Notes under the pieces: generated by a model
Seen by the model: the letters and a program-made list of their open reading frames with translations, nothing else
Told to the model about the DNA's origin: nothing
The model's database searches: none
Translations under genes and position numbers: made by a program
Shown here: piece by piece, positions 1 through 11,929 of the stretch
Numbering within the stretch: the stretch's first letter is position 1
How the letters are laid out: each line of letters begins with the position of its first letter
NCBI RefSeq assembly: GCF_963675165.1
Contig: NC_087382.1
Coordinates: 3,325,963-3,389,962 of the forward strand
DNA length: 64,000 nt
Direction of reading: 5' to 3'
DNA from: Halichondria panicea
Lineage: Eukaryota; Porifera; Demospongiae; Suberitida; Halichondriidae

Positions 1-2165
1 TGTACACCTGTCCAACAAACCTCCGTAGATGTCTGCTCCTGACCTGGTAGCTGTGTTGTTAGTCATGAATGTGTTGAAAGAGTTTTGAGACATTTTTTGA
101 TAGTGATCCCCATACAATTTAATTGTTTGAATGAAACAGTCAGCAAAAATGTTTTGAGTTGCATCATCTTCTGTGGCCCCTCGTCTACAGGTATCACTTT
201 GTGTGTCATCTGCCATGAATATTCCACCTCCGTACTGAGCCAAGTTTTTGTTAATCATTAACTTGACATAAAATCCATTTCCACGCTTACTTTCTTTATT
301 TTCTTTAAATAGGTACAGTTTGGAACTTTGTTGTAGATACACTCCACCTCCACTAGCATTAGCTCTGTTTGAGTCAATGTTGACGTGTGATTGAGTAAGT
401 TTAATAGTTGAAGACACTGCATAAATACCTCCACCATTCTCAGCAATGTTGTGAGCAATCCCACTTTGTTTATTTGGAGGAAGTGAATAACCATATGCAC
501 CTACGATCGGCACTGATTGGAACTCAACTCTGCTAGAATATGCATAAATCGCCCCACCATCCTGGTGTGCTGTGTTGTGATAGATCTTTATTGGCTCTTT
601 TACAATGAGTATACTCTCTCTCATAAATATCCCTCCTCCGTAGGTAGCTGTGTTGTTGGTGATGATTATTCCTTCCGTGTTAATATATATTTGACTCTGG
701 TCAGCGCTGATGGCTCCACCAAACACACCACGATTGTTACTGAGTGTTGTAGGTCCATTAAACTCGATTCGACTATTGAAAGCATAAATGGGACGACCAT
801 TGTTACTGACAATATTCATTCCAGTGAATGTTACATTTGATTGTGAAATGTTCAAACTGCCTATGTTATTAGTAATGTCAGTGTTGTTGATGATTAAGGT
901 GGAAGATTGGAAGACATCAATTGCTCCACCCTCTTTAGCAACGTTGTTTGTCAGCGTACTGTTGGAGATGGACACACTACTGCCTGAGTCAAAAATTGTA
1001 ATCGAACTACCTAAGTCAGCTCTGTTGTATGTCAGCTCACTGGATGAGATGGACACACTGCCTGAGACAATATCAATTGCTCCACCAACGTGAGCTCTGT
1101 TATTTGTCAGCTCACTGTTGGAGATGGACATACTACCTGATTCAACATAAATCGCTCCACCATTACCACCATAATAGTCAGCACTGTTGTTTATCAGCTT
1201 ACTATTGGAAATAGACACACTACCTGAGCCCAAAAAAATGGTTCCACCTCTATAGTGAGCACTGTTGTTTGTTAGCTCACTGTTGGAGATGGACACACTG
1301 CCTGAGCCAACAATAATCGCTCCACCACCCCAGTAAGCTCTGTTGTTTGTCAGCTCACTGTTGGAGATGGACACACTGCTTGAGACAACAGCAATGGCTC
1401 CACCAAACTCAGAACCTTTGTTATTTGTGAAGTTACACCAAGTGATCACTACAGTACCAGATACCACTTTTACTGCTCCTCCATTCTCAGCACTGTTGTA
1501 GTTGAACTCTGTGTTGTTGATCAGTGCGTTGTTTGATTTAATGTAAACTGCACCTCCATCATTTCTAGTGAACACACTATTTGTTATGTACACATCATCA
1601 GCCTCAATGTGCAGTGTGTGACCAGTGTTGTTCATAAAGAGAGTGCTCTCAATTGTTGCAGTTTGAGTATTAGCAATCTTAACTATGCTGGTTTCCACCT
1701 GATTGAGTAATACAAAGTCCATAAAGTAGCAGTCCTTGATAGAGACATCGTGGGCACTGTCGATGATGATGACACTTTGATCAAAGTTTTGTGGTCCAAA
1801 ATTTGCTTGAACAAAACCCAAGTTTTCAATACTCAATTCAATAATACTAACAAAAAGTATCGTACTATTGCTATGGAATCCAACTACTGTTATAGATCTA
1901 TTTGTGTTCTGGCCAGTGATTTGCACATGTGAGAAGTTACGAATCAATAATTGCTGGGTTAACACATGATCTCCAGGTAGAAAGCTCAAGGTGAGATTGA
2001 CTCCACAAGATAACAGGTCTGTTTGAACAAGCTGCTCGAGAGTGAAACAAGTTCCATTTCGATAGTCATGACACAAATCGGTTGAATCCACTGGCACAAT
2101 GTGATAGTGCTCACTCCTGGTAACAGTAGCTAGGGACAGTAGCACTAGAATACTTCTAGACAGCA
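1..2165 (-). CDS. Secreted beta-helix repeat protein, 3' end outside the window
   Basis: One uninterrupted reading frame runs from an ATG at 2165 to the left edge, at least 721 codons. It opens with a short hydrophobic signal peptide (MLSRSILVLLSLATVTRS). Residues 20-230 are Asn-rich with several N-x-S/T sites. After that come degenerate repeats of about 23 residues with the pattern SVSISNSELTNNRA...GGAI, the spacing expected of a right-handed parallel beta-helix (pectin-lyase or polymorphic-membrane-protein style fold). At DNA level the core repeats (about 960-1420) are near-identical, which suggests recent expansion. No intron is needed. I see no transmembrane segment in the visible part, but the C-terminus is missing. 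A secreted or surface location is inferred from the signal peptide; ligand and function are unknown. Such proteins are often multi-copy in sponges (recollection, not checked). Confidence 0.8.
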
Positions 2166-4172
2166 TATCTGAGATTGTATGAGATGATTGTTGGCATGTT
2201 AATTATTCTGCTTCAAGAATGGTTACATCTACCTATACTGTACAATGCATGCATCCATATACACTATAGTAACTGCAACTTACTTGTTTAATGGCTTTAT
2301 TTCTATACTTTTGCTAGTCAAACAAGCTCTTTAAATATTGTGTCTTAGTGATTGCACATCCCATGCACTTAGGGGAGTTTGAAAGCACACATGTTGGCAT
2401 GGTCATTTGTTTTGTATGTTATCTGGCCTATATACGGGTAGACTCGGTACTTCCCATGTGATTCTTTAGGATAAGGGTCCAGCTGTCGGAAATAGCTATC
2501 CTGTTAGAAGCTTAAATGTAAAAGCATATGATACATATCATCGATAATTGTGTTGTACTTTTGGTATTATTTCTTAATAAAGTAATGAATGGCCTGAAGC
2601 TATAATTATTGCCAAACTGGGTGTTTCAAAATACCAAAGTCCATGATATACCGTCTTGTTCTATACCATGTACAAAATGTAGTTTAGTGGGCCATAATTA
2701 ATTGCATTCTTATTCCAATGCAAGTTGCATGTAATAATAATTATGTACATGTAAGATGCCTATAATTATAATTGATATTTCCCTTGCAGCATGCAGTTAG
2801 ATTGTTTTAACCCAACCATGCAGCATGCATCCAAACTTATCAGTAACATATCACATCAAGTCATGGTGGACTCAATCACCATACAAGTATAATTATACAG
2901 ACCTCCCACAGTGGCTGTCTGCATACAATGCAAGGTATAGTAAAACAGCATGTACATGTACACAGGCACAATCAGAAGGTAGAGTGAAGTTGAGTTATTG
3001 TGTCACAATTGCTATATACTGTTTCAATCTCTTTCTTTTTGAGTGGGTTTATATGCTGGGATTATACACGTTGTTGCGATCATTAACATAACTATGCATG
3101 AATGCAGTAACACTCATTACACGAAGAAATATTGTGCAGGAGATTGTGATGAAAATTGTGTGTACAGGAATAACTACTTCCCCAATCCCCACCCACGCAC
3201 AGTGTTCCGATATAGAAAGCAATTTGCACGACAGCTGAGGATGACTACACCCTCGTCACATATGAGGTGAGTGGTCAGCTTCTCCCACTCCCTCAGTGAC
3301 TAGTGCCCCTCCCCCCTACAGGCTGCTTATAAGACCATGCAATGCTCCTGGAAGATAGAATGATGTCATCACTGTGTTTTATAAAGTTGTTTATTTGTGT
3401 GCATTCAATTTTACAAAAATAACATTGAAACCATAAGTGCCATCGTGTGTGTAACAAGTTTTGAGTGTCTTCAATTAATGACTACACACATAATAATATA
3501 GTTCTGAGAATACATAAAGTAGCTCAGTTCTTCTCTTGTGAGGCTGTTTACAGCATCGATTTGTCGTAGTCCGGCTGAACCATGATGGTGTTTTTTAATA
3601 GGCATGCATACATGCATATACATAGATCTGTATTGATTATACCCTCAGATTAACTACCGTATAGCGGGTAATTTTCGTGGGGTAAAATATTCGTTATTTT
3701 CGTGGGCAGGCTGACCTCCACGAAATTTTATCGTAGGCGTGGCTTATCTGAACGTAGGAATGCCGTGTAGCCACGAGAAAACGAAATTTTTACTCACGAA
3801 AACTACCGTTTCTCGAGTTGAACGAATTTTCACCCCACGAAACTTACCCGCTATACGGTAGTTAGAGTACACGAATGGCTGTGCCCCTCAGTTTATTAAG
3901 ATAACGCTCCTGCATGGCAAGATAAAATGACGTACTGTTGTAATCATCACTGCCGTGTTTGTGTGTGCATGTTCATTATTCACACCTTGAACTTTTAAAC
4001 CATGATTATAGTAATTATGTGTGTACAACTACTATACTATACAAGTGCTGAGTGTCAATACACTAAGTAACTGTGCAAATGATCGAGTTATAGTGTCCAG
4101 TTAAATTATTATATAGCGATGGCAGCGCACGCATAAAAAATAGTCACGGTAATTCTTCTCTTGTGAGGCCGC
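2166..4172. other. Intergenic region, no convincing gene
   Basis: AT-rich spacer between the divergent beta-helix gene start and the receptor 3' end. It contains a TACCGTATAG-type MITE (3655-3860) and, at about 3517-3585, a short minus-strand stretch resembling the sequence just after the receptor stop codon (it shares CTCACAAGAGAAGAA), probably a remnant of another receptor tail. The open frame at 3043-3270 has no recognisable content. Confidence 0.5.
3655..3860. mobile_element. MITE, TACCGTATAG family
   Basis: A 206-bp element whose ends are inverted copies: TACCGTATAGCGGGTAA at the left and its complement ending CTATACGGTA at the right. The inverted repeat continues inward through TTTCGTGGGG. 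The interior has no coding potential. Further copies are at 35626-35863, 51532-51716 and 56592-56800. Confidence 0.8.
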
Positions 4173-5216
4173 TCATACAAGTACAGCTGCATCCGTGGAA
4201 GTCTCCATGGCGGAGTACCTGCCCCATTCCAATGTATGAGCAGATACTAGATCTCTACCATCTTCTTGTATGCCTCGTTTGTCAACTTGTCGAAATCTGA
4301 AACTGTACCACATGTACACAAGCACACAGTAGGGGTAAAGAGTCGCTAAAGTGACTACTATGATCAGGCCAATTCTGACATCTGTCCTAGGTGTCATTCC
4401 ATTACTATTAAAGGCAAAATAAAGAATTTCTAATATCGCAATTAGAAAGTACATGAAGCACATTATCAGTTCCTTAACAAAAAGTACCGCACTTTTTCTT
4501 GAAATTAGTTTCCTTCGAACACAAAACCAAACAAGTAGAATTACATAACCAACCGAGCCTAAAAGCCCAACTGCAGGAATGGCTACAAATAGCATTATTA
4601 TTTCACTAATTCCTACAACTAATACGGTTGCTTTATTCAAACCGTGGCTTAAAATGCCACCCAGTATAAAAGGTATAGGCAGCACTATCGTTACCAGCAC
4701 TAACACCACTTCCAGTATCACCTGTTGTTTGGGTGTACGATTTACACAGCGCAGCTGTCTTCTCATACAACAGCTGCACGTTTGAGCACATAGTTTCCAT
4801 AGCAAGGTGAAGTAAGCTGTATAGCTTAGAACGGTAGCAATCCATGTTATATACACTAATCCAAAAACATGTATTCCAATAAAATAATCACAAGTTTCAG
4901 GTATACTTGTCACCAAGCCTAATCCTACCAGCAATGTTGTAGCCACAGACAAGTAGACAAATAATCTCGTGAAGAAATTGGTCTTCTTTCGACAGACGAA
5001 AACAATGCTTACAACCAGTCCGATAATACTGAATAGAAGTGCCAGAGAGAACAGCACTATCTGTGCTAATATCAACTGTGGAATAGCATCAAGTTTCAAT
5101 GAAAGTGCTGGACACTTATCATACTGTTCATCGATGGATAAGTTATTCTCTGTTGAATGTATAATATTCTCTGAGGGGTTGATTAGGTCATAGTAGTCTG
5201 AGATAATGTTTGACAT
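4173..5216 (-). CDS. Seven-transmembrane receptor-like protein
   Basis: Single-exon frame of 347 codons from a true ATG. A polar N-terminus of about 45 residues (one N-L-S glycosylation site at N25) is followed by seven hydrophobic segments at roughly 47-75, 83-107, 112-140, 165-190, 194-232, 245-270 and 280-305, with a basic-rich tail of about 40 residues. The topology fits a GPCR-like protein with extracellular N-terminus. I see no DRY motif after helix 3; the end of helix 7 reads TLYPYCVLVY, only loosely like NPxxY. I cannot assign it to a named GPCR family. A decayed second copy lies at 9260-9890, so receptor and downstream glycosyltransferase were duplicated as a unit. Ligand unknown. 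Confidence 0.75.
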   Translation of the reverse strand: MSNIISDYYDLINPSENIIHSTENNLSIDEQYDKCPALSLKLDAIPQLILAQIVLFSLALLFSIIGLVVSIVFVCRKKTNFFTRLFVYLSVATTLLVGLGLVTSIPETCDYFIGIHVFGLVYITWIATVLSYTAYFTLLWKLCAQTCSCCMRRQLRCVNRTPKQQVILEVVLVLVTIVLPIPFILGGILSHGLNKATVLVVGISEIIMLFVAIPAVGLLGSVGYVILLVWFCVRRKLISRKSAVLFVKELIMCFMYFLIAILEILYFAFNSNGMTPRTDVRIGLIIVVTLATLYPYCVLVYMWYSFRFRQVDKRGIQEDGRDLVSAHTLEWGRYSAMETSTDAAVLV

Positions 5217-5954
5217 CTTGGCTTATAAATCATGGCTTTAGCTACAATGTTCAGCTGTATAAGAATAAATATGGTTTAGATCTAAAAGTCAACAACACAA
5301 AGCCATATATAGCTGCTCTGTGTGTGTGCATAGTATTGTGCGTGGCAGGTGGTGCCACACAAATATACAGTAATAAAACATCGAAGTAAAACATGTGTAA
5401 TGTGAAATGTTGCTAGGATTAGCCAGGAAAAGCACGAAAAAGTGTAGAAACAAGAAACCCGGCGAGTGCATAACTCCAATCTGCTACAACGTCATTCACA
5501 TGTACGCACAGTTTACTGTTATGGACAATGAATACACTACTGCACCACGACAAACATATAACCTCGCTTCTTTAGGCATAACAATTAACAAGTGTGTCAG
5601 ACAATGCTGAAAGCTTCAAATGGGATTAAAATGTCTTGATGAGTACACTGTGACTGCTGTTTAGTATCTGAGGTGTCAGCCTGAGATCATCCCAGTTAGT
5701 TATCCATCTTGCAATACTGAGAATAGGAGGCCAAAAGTTAGTGAAAAACTCCCCAGGGGGCCTATATCTGATATGATCAAGTATACAATTAAAGATTCCC
5801 TTAAATGTTGTGCATGGGTGAGTGATTTACCCCACAATTCTATATGTTCTTGATAGCTATAGCTATATAGGAAAAAAGTACCATGCATACACGTCAGGCT
5901 AATTAGTCAATGCATGAGAACACTCATTACACGAAAAATTGCAATAATAGTTTT
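5217..5954. other. Intergenic spacer, nothing recognised
   Basis: 738 bases between the receptor start and the 3' end of the first glycosyltransferase. The small open frames here (5282-5479, 5407-5610, 5700-5888) have no recognisable motifs, and neither strand looks coding. It presumably holds the receptor promoter. Confidence 0.4.
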
Positions 5955-7683
5955 TTAGTGTGGGTTGTCTCTCAAACAGTCCTCTCTGTTTCTCTTGAGG
6001 AGCTCTTCCTCAGCACAGTCCATCACCACCCGATCTTTCTCCATGAAGAACTTGTTGTGGAAGAACGTCTGGTGATCTTTCTTAGGGTCGTACATATAGT
6101 CCAGTCGATGTAGGTCACCACTGGATACGATACAAATGATATGCACCATCCAACCACTGGGACAGTGCTTCTGGTTGAAATTCCTGTCTTTGAGTCTTAG
6201 CCATATGTAACTTGACACTGTAGGTGTGAATCTTGAGTATTCATAATCTTTCCCACCAGGTACTCCTGTGTGAGTGGAGATTTATAAACTATACACTGTA
6301 GAGCCTATTGTCATTAGTCTTGTGGATTGTAATTGTATTTAAAATAATATTATATATACCATCAGCTATTATAATTATGGGCAAGATTATTATGAAGTTA
6401 CCATGAGGATGACTGTATACATACTCTTTCCTACATATATAATTATATACCTGTTCTGTTGAATAAGGTAGCAACAAAATGCTCATCAGGTATTTTGGTA
6501 TCTTCCATGAATCTCCGAAACTTAACAGCCTCTTTATCATGTAGTAAATAGTTGACAAAACTTTCCGATAGTCCGTAGTATGCCATACTTTTGGCAATTG
6601 TTAGGTTAAATGGTATTGGACCCAGTTTAGAGTTTAACTGTTTTACTCTTTTTCCATTAAGAATATGCTTGTATGTCCACAATTTTTGGTCATTGTTTGT
6701 AGTGGATAATTTTACAGCTGAGGTACCGTTCAGCTTGCTTAAAGTGTGAATCATTTCTCTATTTGTTCTCAGAGGAACTTCTTTCCCACACAGAGTGATT
6801 GTATACTTCCAAGGAAATGTGTGTCGCATCTTGTAGAGATCTTCTATACAATTCATCTGAGCATCAACTATCGTATGCCAGCCCCATATGACATCTTCAA
6901 TCTTGTTGGGTACAATCACATTGGGCAGACAGTCGGCAATGGTGACCATCAGCTTCTGGAATGGTTCGATGGACTTTTTGTCATAGTGAATGCAGTACAA
7001 ATTGTGAGGTCTGTAGATGACTTTGAGAAACCGAAATATTTGATAAGGTGACTGATAAACATTTAGAGCAAATGCTAGTGGAAATTGCCGTTCTTGCTCA
7101 GACACATAGTAACCTGGGTCCAACTCTTTCTTTATCCAGTCACAGTTGCTGGCATAGCGATAAAACTCATTATCTGATGGAATTGGCCATATTTTTTCTA
7201 TCCTTGCATTGTTCACTCGTTTGATTTCATCCGAGTCACCTTTGAACAGAAGTGAACAGTTGGGTGGTAGTATGGTATCCGTGTCTTGTGGGAACCCAGA
7301 GGAAGTAATTCCCTTATCAGTTTTTTTAGGCTTCTTCATGGTAAAATTAAATTGTTTAGGTGCAGGACACAACAATGAAACTATGTTTGCCGCACTTAAG
7401 GGTGGTGTTCCGTAGTCCAATGATATCGGAACTTTAACGTGTTTCGGTGCTGGACTTGAATTTGTTGAGAGCTTCACCTGCAGAATAAGCGATTATAAAA
7501 ACTGCGAATCTGTTAATGATAGTCTTTAGAGCGGTTTTTAGTAAGTGCTAGATAGCCCCTGGCTGTATAGCTATAAAGCTACTATTCCATCTCTACCTTC
7601 ATCAGATACCACATGTAGAAAACAATGAATACTATTAGACAAAATGTAGTTCTTTTGAGTGCTGTTCCTACTAGTATTGTCAT
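5955..7683 (-). CDS. Core-2/I-branching type GlcNAc-transferase (GT14), copy A
   Basis: Three proposed exons: 7597-7683 (phase 0), 6451-7477 and 5955-6265, giving 474 residues, close to the usual GCNT length. Exon 1 encodes a 29-residue type II signal anchor (MTILVGTALK then FCLIVFIVFYMWYL), which places the enzyme in the Golgi. Exon 2 holds the catalytic domain: FPLAFALNVY, then VIYRPHNLYCIHYDKKS, then LCGKEVPLRTNREM, and PDEHFVATL, where the Glu aligns with the catalytic Glu of GCNT enzymes. Exon 3 supplies the family C-terminus (SGDLHRL, HNKF, MDCAEEEL). Known family activity: transfer of GlcNAc in beta-1,6 linkage onto O-glycans or poly-LacNAc. The exon 2-3 junction reads NRTG-VPGGK in both copies, which supports the splice. 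The open-frame start near 7477 is an exon edge, not a start codon. Acceptor specificity cannot be told. Confidence 0.85.
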
Positions 7684-7891
7684 GCTGTACTGTGTGTAGC
7701 TAGCTAGCTACGGTAGCTAATTATCTCAACCTCTGTTGTGTGTACAGATCCGCCCCCCACATTCACACATGCTATTTTCGAATACAAGCCGCCTGAAAAA
7801 CCTTGTATTCGAGCTAAATCTAGCAATAGAGCCTCGAGCTTCAGGCACGGCCTTATATAGAGGTTGCTAAAAAAATTATTATAGCAAAAAC
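7684..7891. other. 5' flank of GCNT copy A
   Basis: Likely promoter and leader of copy A. Part of it (about 7745-7865, including TTTCGAATACA and TTCAGGCACGGC) recurs upstream of copy B at about 11755-11845, so the promoter region was duplicated with the gene. No gene is seen. Confidence 0.45.
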
Positions 7892-7952
7892 TAGCCTCGA
7901 TCCCAGGCCGCACTTCCCACTTCACTTAGGGAAAGGCCGGTGAAGGAGGCTA
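7892..7952. mobile_element. 61-bp MITE with 9-bp target duplication
   Basis: Starts TAGCCTCGATCCCAGGCC and ends GGCC...GAGGCTA, an imperfect inverted repeat. It is flanked on both sides by AGCAAAAAC (7883-7891 and 7953-7961). Smallest member of the TAGCCTCGAT family. Confidence 0.8.
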
Positions 7953-7959
7953 AGCAAAA

Positions 7960-8155
7960 ACATGCACATTTCAGAAATCAGAGTTCTAGCCTTGATCCCA
8001 AGGCCGATCCGTCCCGTCTCCAATTGAACGCTAGGCGGATCAGCCTGGGATCGAGGCTACCAGAGTTCTAGATCTACTAACAAAAGTCTGTCCTAAATCA
8101 CGACATTTGGAGTTCACAATTTTTTCTAACTTCAGAAGTTATTCCGTGGTCACAT
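7960..8155 (-). pseudogene. Fragment of the bystin 3' end, with a MITE inserted
   Basis: The sequence CATGCACATTTCAGAAATCA... and, after the MITE, CTAACAAAAGTCTGTCC through TTATTCCGTGGT matches the last about 100 bases of the bystin gene and its stop region (11940-12045). It is joined at about 8156 to a glycosyltransferase fragment. It is a by-product of the tandem duplication and cannot encode bystin. Confidence 0.75.
7987..8059. mobile_element. 73-bp MITE, TAGCCTCGAT family
   Basis: Starts TAGCCTTGATCCCAAGGCC and ends GGGATCGAGGCTA. Flanks are TCAGAGTTC (7978-7986) and CCAGAGTTC (8060-8068), matching at 8 of 9 positions. It is inserted in the duplicated bystin fragment, so it moved after that duplication. 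Confidence 0.75.
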
Positions 8156-8850
8156 GCAGTTGCTGGCATAGCGATAAAACTCATTATATCTGATGCATGA
8201 AATTGGCCATATTTGTTCTATCCTTGCATCGTTCACTCGTTTGATTTCATCTGAGTCACCTTTGAACAGCAGTGAACAGTTGGATGGTAGATCTATCTAT
8301 ATGTGTTGAGAGGAAGTAATTCCCTTATCAGCTTTTTTAGGCTTCTTCATGGCAACATTAGATGCAAGACACACTGAAACTATGTTTGCCACACTTAAGG
8401 GTGCATGGTGTTCCGTAGTCCAAGTTATTCTGTTTTGTTGATGAATCGAAGTTTTACATATCGTAAAGTTTGGACTTGAATTCACTGAGAGCTTCACCTG
8501 CAGAATAAGGCCGTGTATTAGTTCAATACTGCTATTTAGCTAGCTCAGATCCCCTGCATGGCTGTATAGTATAGGTAGCTATAAAAATAATGACTAATCC
8601 ATCTCTAGTTTGGCTACGTGCTCTTCCGAAAAGGCTGCAATGGCATTCCAAGTAAGCAAAACTAGGTTTCAATAAATACCACATGTGAGAACTACTCTCC
8701 ACAGATCACCTCAGGGCACTAATTACAGCATGAATATTGGATATGAATATCACATGCATCCACTTATGTAGCACGCAGCGCCATTAAAACAGGATGAATA
8801 CTATTAGACAACTGTAGCTCGTTTGAGTGATGTTCCCTCACGGTCATGCT
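8156..8850 (-). pseudogene. Broken third copy of the GCNT-type transferase (5' part only)
   Basis: At 8156-8290 there is the segment around the EFYRYASNC motif; at 8297-8497 the start of exon 2 (KLSVNSSP... then MKKPKKADKGITSS); at about 8800-8846 a decayed exon 1 whose frame is lost (MTV then an out-of-frame copy of the signal anchor). The catalytic core and exon 3 are absent. It resembles both intact copies and lies between them. Confidence 0.75.
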
Positions 8851-9250
8851 GTGCTTGTGTAATGCGTAAACAAATCCGCCTACCGTCAAGCATATTGCTT
8901 ACGTTACTTTCGAACACAAGCCGCCATAAAAAAGTATTTTTTCTAGCGGCTTGTTTCCGAGAATAAGAGATAAAACACACACTGCAAATAAAATTATCAC
9001 ACAAGAATCATCACATAAAAGAAAGCAACCTGCATGCACATTTCAGAAACCAAAGCTCTATATAATTATACTAACAAAAGTCTGTTTTAGTGTTAGTTAC
9101 ACAGTTTAGTGTTGATACAATACATTATATGCACCACAATGAACACGATATATTAACCTCGCTAATTAACATGCATATATACAGTGCTGAGCTTGAGCTG
9201 CATGTATAAAGTAGCTCAGTTCTACTTACAGCCGTGTTAGTCAGACTGGA
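8851..9250. other. Duplicated spacer, no gene
   Basis: Contains short stretches like the regions upstream of both transferase copies (cf. 7760 and 11780) and, at about 9030-9085, a degenerate copy of the bystin stop region (TGCACATTTCAGAAACCA then CTAACAAAAGTCTG). No open gene is seen. Confidence 0.4.
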
Positions 9251-9259
9251 CCATTTCGT

Positions 9260-9890
9260 TAACCATCTTCTTAATTTGTATTCGGTTGAATGTCAACATA
9301 ATCATCGAGTACGTTTAGTACGGAAACTGTAGAACATGTACCCAAGCAAGCACACAGTATATAGGGGTTAAAAGAGCCGATATAGAGTGTGGTTACTATG
9401 ATCTGGCCAACTAATATCTGATTTTGATTATTGGTTAATCTGAACACATAATTGTAAGACAAGATATCACTATATGCATCTCATACATGCATGAACTAGT
9501 TCCTTATAACAAATAAATAGCACTGCACCTACCAATTATATAGTATCCTTTGAACACAAAACTTGTCTCGGCCTAGAGATTAAAGAGAATTAAGAGCCTG
9601 AGGGATATGAAACTATATAGCTATATAGTTATACTGAAGAACACTGCATGCTGTAGGAGAGGCCGTGCACCAGTTCAACCATCCGTAGTATATACCATCT
9701 CCTATAAGCACATTGACAAGCACTATATTATAGCACCAGTTAAATCGTACACTCAGGAACTGTTTGAGTATCACTTGGGTGTACGATTTACACAACACGG
9801 CTGTTTTCTCATACAGCAGCTGCATGCTTGAGCACATAGTTTCCATAGGTGGAGTATAAGCTGAAGAGTAGTAATCGATGATAGACATAA
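9260..9890 (-). pseudogene. Decayed second copy of the 7TM receptor
   Basis: Two blocks align with the receptor at 4173-5216. 9280-9420 corresponds to helix 7 and the following tail; 9770-9850 corresponds to the Cys-rich loop after helix 3 (the shared frame reads METMCSSMQLLYEKTAVLCK, cf. METMCSNVQLLYEKTAALCK at 4745-4800). The middle is deleted or scrambled and stops interrupt the true frame. It sits in the same place relative to GCNT copy B as the intact receptor does to copy A. Confidence 0.8.
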
Positions 9891-9996
9891 AGAGTGCTCA
9901 TAATTATGAATGCACTCCTGTTACCATGCATGCAGGCTAAAATAGCTGATTAGTTACTGCATGTGAACACTTATTATACGCAAAAAGTTGCTGTTA

Positions 9997-11707
9997 TTAT
10001 GGGTTGTCTCTCAAACAGTCTTCTCTGTTTCTTCTGAGGAGCTCTTCCTCAGCACAGTCCATCACCGTTCGATCTTTCTCAATGAAGAACTTGTTGTGGA
10101 AGAACGTCTGATGATCTTTCTTAGGGTCGTACATATAGTCCAGTCGATGTAGGTCACCACTGGATACGATACAAATGCTATGCACCATCCAACCACTGAT
10201 GGAACAGTGCTTCTTCTTGAAATTCTTGTCTTTGACTGTTAGCCATATGTAACTTGACACTGTAGGTGTGATTCTCGAGTATTTATCATCTTTCCCACCA
10301 GGTACTCCTGTGTGATAGTTATCAGTCATACAATTACTCAATTAGTGTCAGTATAGAAAGTAAGAGACTATAATAATATTGTCATTCTTGTATATATAAT
10401 TATAGTAAAATCGTATTTTATGCATATTATTATTATGGGCAATATTGGTATGAGGATGACTGTTAGCCTTTCCTAATATAATACCTGTTCTGTTGAATAA
10501 CGTAGCAACAAAATGCTCATCAGGTATTTTGGTATCTTCCATGAATCTCCGAAACTTAACAGCCTCTTTATCGTGTAGTAAATAGTTGACAAAACTTTCC
10601 GATAGTCCGTGGTATGCTGTACTTTTTGCAATTGTGAGATTAAACGGGATCGGGCCAAGTTTAGAGCTTAACTGTTTTACTCTTTTTCCATTAAGTTTAT
10701 GCTTGTATGTCCATCTTAATTGGTCGTTCTTTGTAGAGAATAATTTTATTGCTGAAGTACCGTTTAACTTGCTTAAAGTGTGAACCATTTCTCTATTAGT
10801 TCTCAGAGGAACTTCTTTCCCACACAGAGTGATTGTATACTTCCAAGGAAATGTGTGTCGCATCTTGTAGAGATCTTCTATACAATTCATCTGAGCATCG
10901 ACTATCGTATGCCAGCCCCATATAACATCTTCAATCTTGTTGGGTACAATCACATTGGGCAGACAGTCGGCAATGGTGACCATCAGCTTCTTGAATGGTT
11001 CGCTGGACTTTTTGTCATAGTGAATGCAGTACAAATTGTGAGGTCTATAGATGACTTTGAGAAACCGAAATATCTGATAAGGTGACTGATAAACATTTAG
11101 AGCAAATGCTAGTGGAAATTGTCGTTCTTGCTCAGACACATAATAACCTGAGTCCAACTCTTTCTTTATCCAGTCACAATTACAGGCATAGCGATAAAAC
11201 TCATTATCTGATGGAATTGGCCATATTTTTTCTATCCTTGCATTGTTCACTCGTTTCATTTCATCTGAGTCACCTTTGAACAGAAGTGAACAGTTGGGTG
11301 GTAGTATGGTATCCGTGTGTTGTGGGAACCCAGACGAAGCAATTCCTTTTTTAGGCTTCTTCATGGCAACATTAAATTGCTTAGATGCAGGACACACTGA
11401 AACTATGTTTGCCGCACTTAGGGGTGTTCTGTAATCCAATGTTATCGAATGTTTCGGTGCTGGACTTGAATTTGTTGAGAGCTTCACCTGCAGAATAAGC
11501 AATTATAAACACTGCGAATCTGTTAATGATAGTCTTTAGTAAGTGCTAATTTAGCTAGATAGCCCCGGGCTGTATTTGAGTATAGTATATATAGCTATAA
11601 AGCTACTATTCCATCTCTACCTTCATCAAATACCACATGTAGAGAACAATGAATACTATTAGACAAACTGTAGCTCTTTTGAGTGCTGCTCCTACTAGTA
11701 TTGTCAT
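9997..11707 (-). CDS. Core-2/I-branching type GlcNAc-transferase (GT14), copy B
   Basis: Proposed exons 11621-11707, 10485-11487 and 9997-10307 give 466 residues with the same splice phases as copy A. Exon 1 is again a 29-residue signal anchor (MTILVGAALK then VCLIVFIVLYMWYL). The catalytic domain is nearly identical to copy A and keeps the first Cys (PPNCSLLFKG), YCIHYDKKS, the LCGKEVPLRT segment and PDEHFVATL. Differences cluster in the stem: copy B lacks several stem residues and two residues differ near the C-terminus. Known family role: Golgi branching of O-glycans. The close similarity of coding and intronic sequence points to a young duplication. It lies 222 bases downstream of bystin on the same strand. 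Both copies look functional. Confidence 0.85.
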
Positions 11708-11929
11708 GCTGTAGCTAGCTACCTTTAATATCTCACCTCCTTTTGTGGTGTGTGTTGCGCATGAACGTATCCGCCCCCACCCTTTGCTATTTTCGAATAC
11801 AGGCCTCGAGGGTGGAGTTCAGGCACGGCGTTATATAGAGGGTTGCATAAATCCCTGAAAAAATACAGCGAATAATAATTATAATGACACAAGATTGACA
11901 AAAAATCACATAAAATAAAATAAAGCAAC

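Noticed and set aside
3043-3270. Open frame ending before a GTGAGT donor
   Set aside because: It has a plausible donor, but the protein shows no motif and no partner exons were found.
7204-7477. Start codon of the transferase at the beginning of the open frame near 7477
   Set aside because: The bases are CAG then GTGAAG, a splice acceptor in both copies; a better start with a signal anchor lies at 7683.
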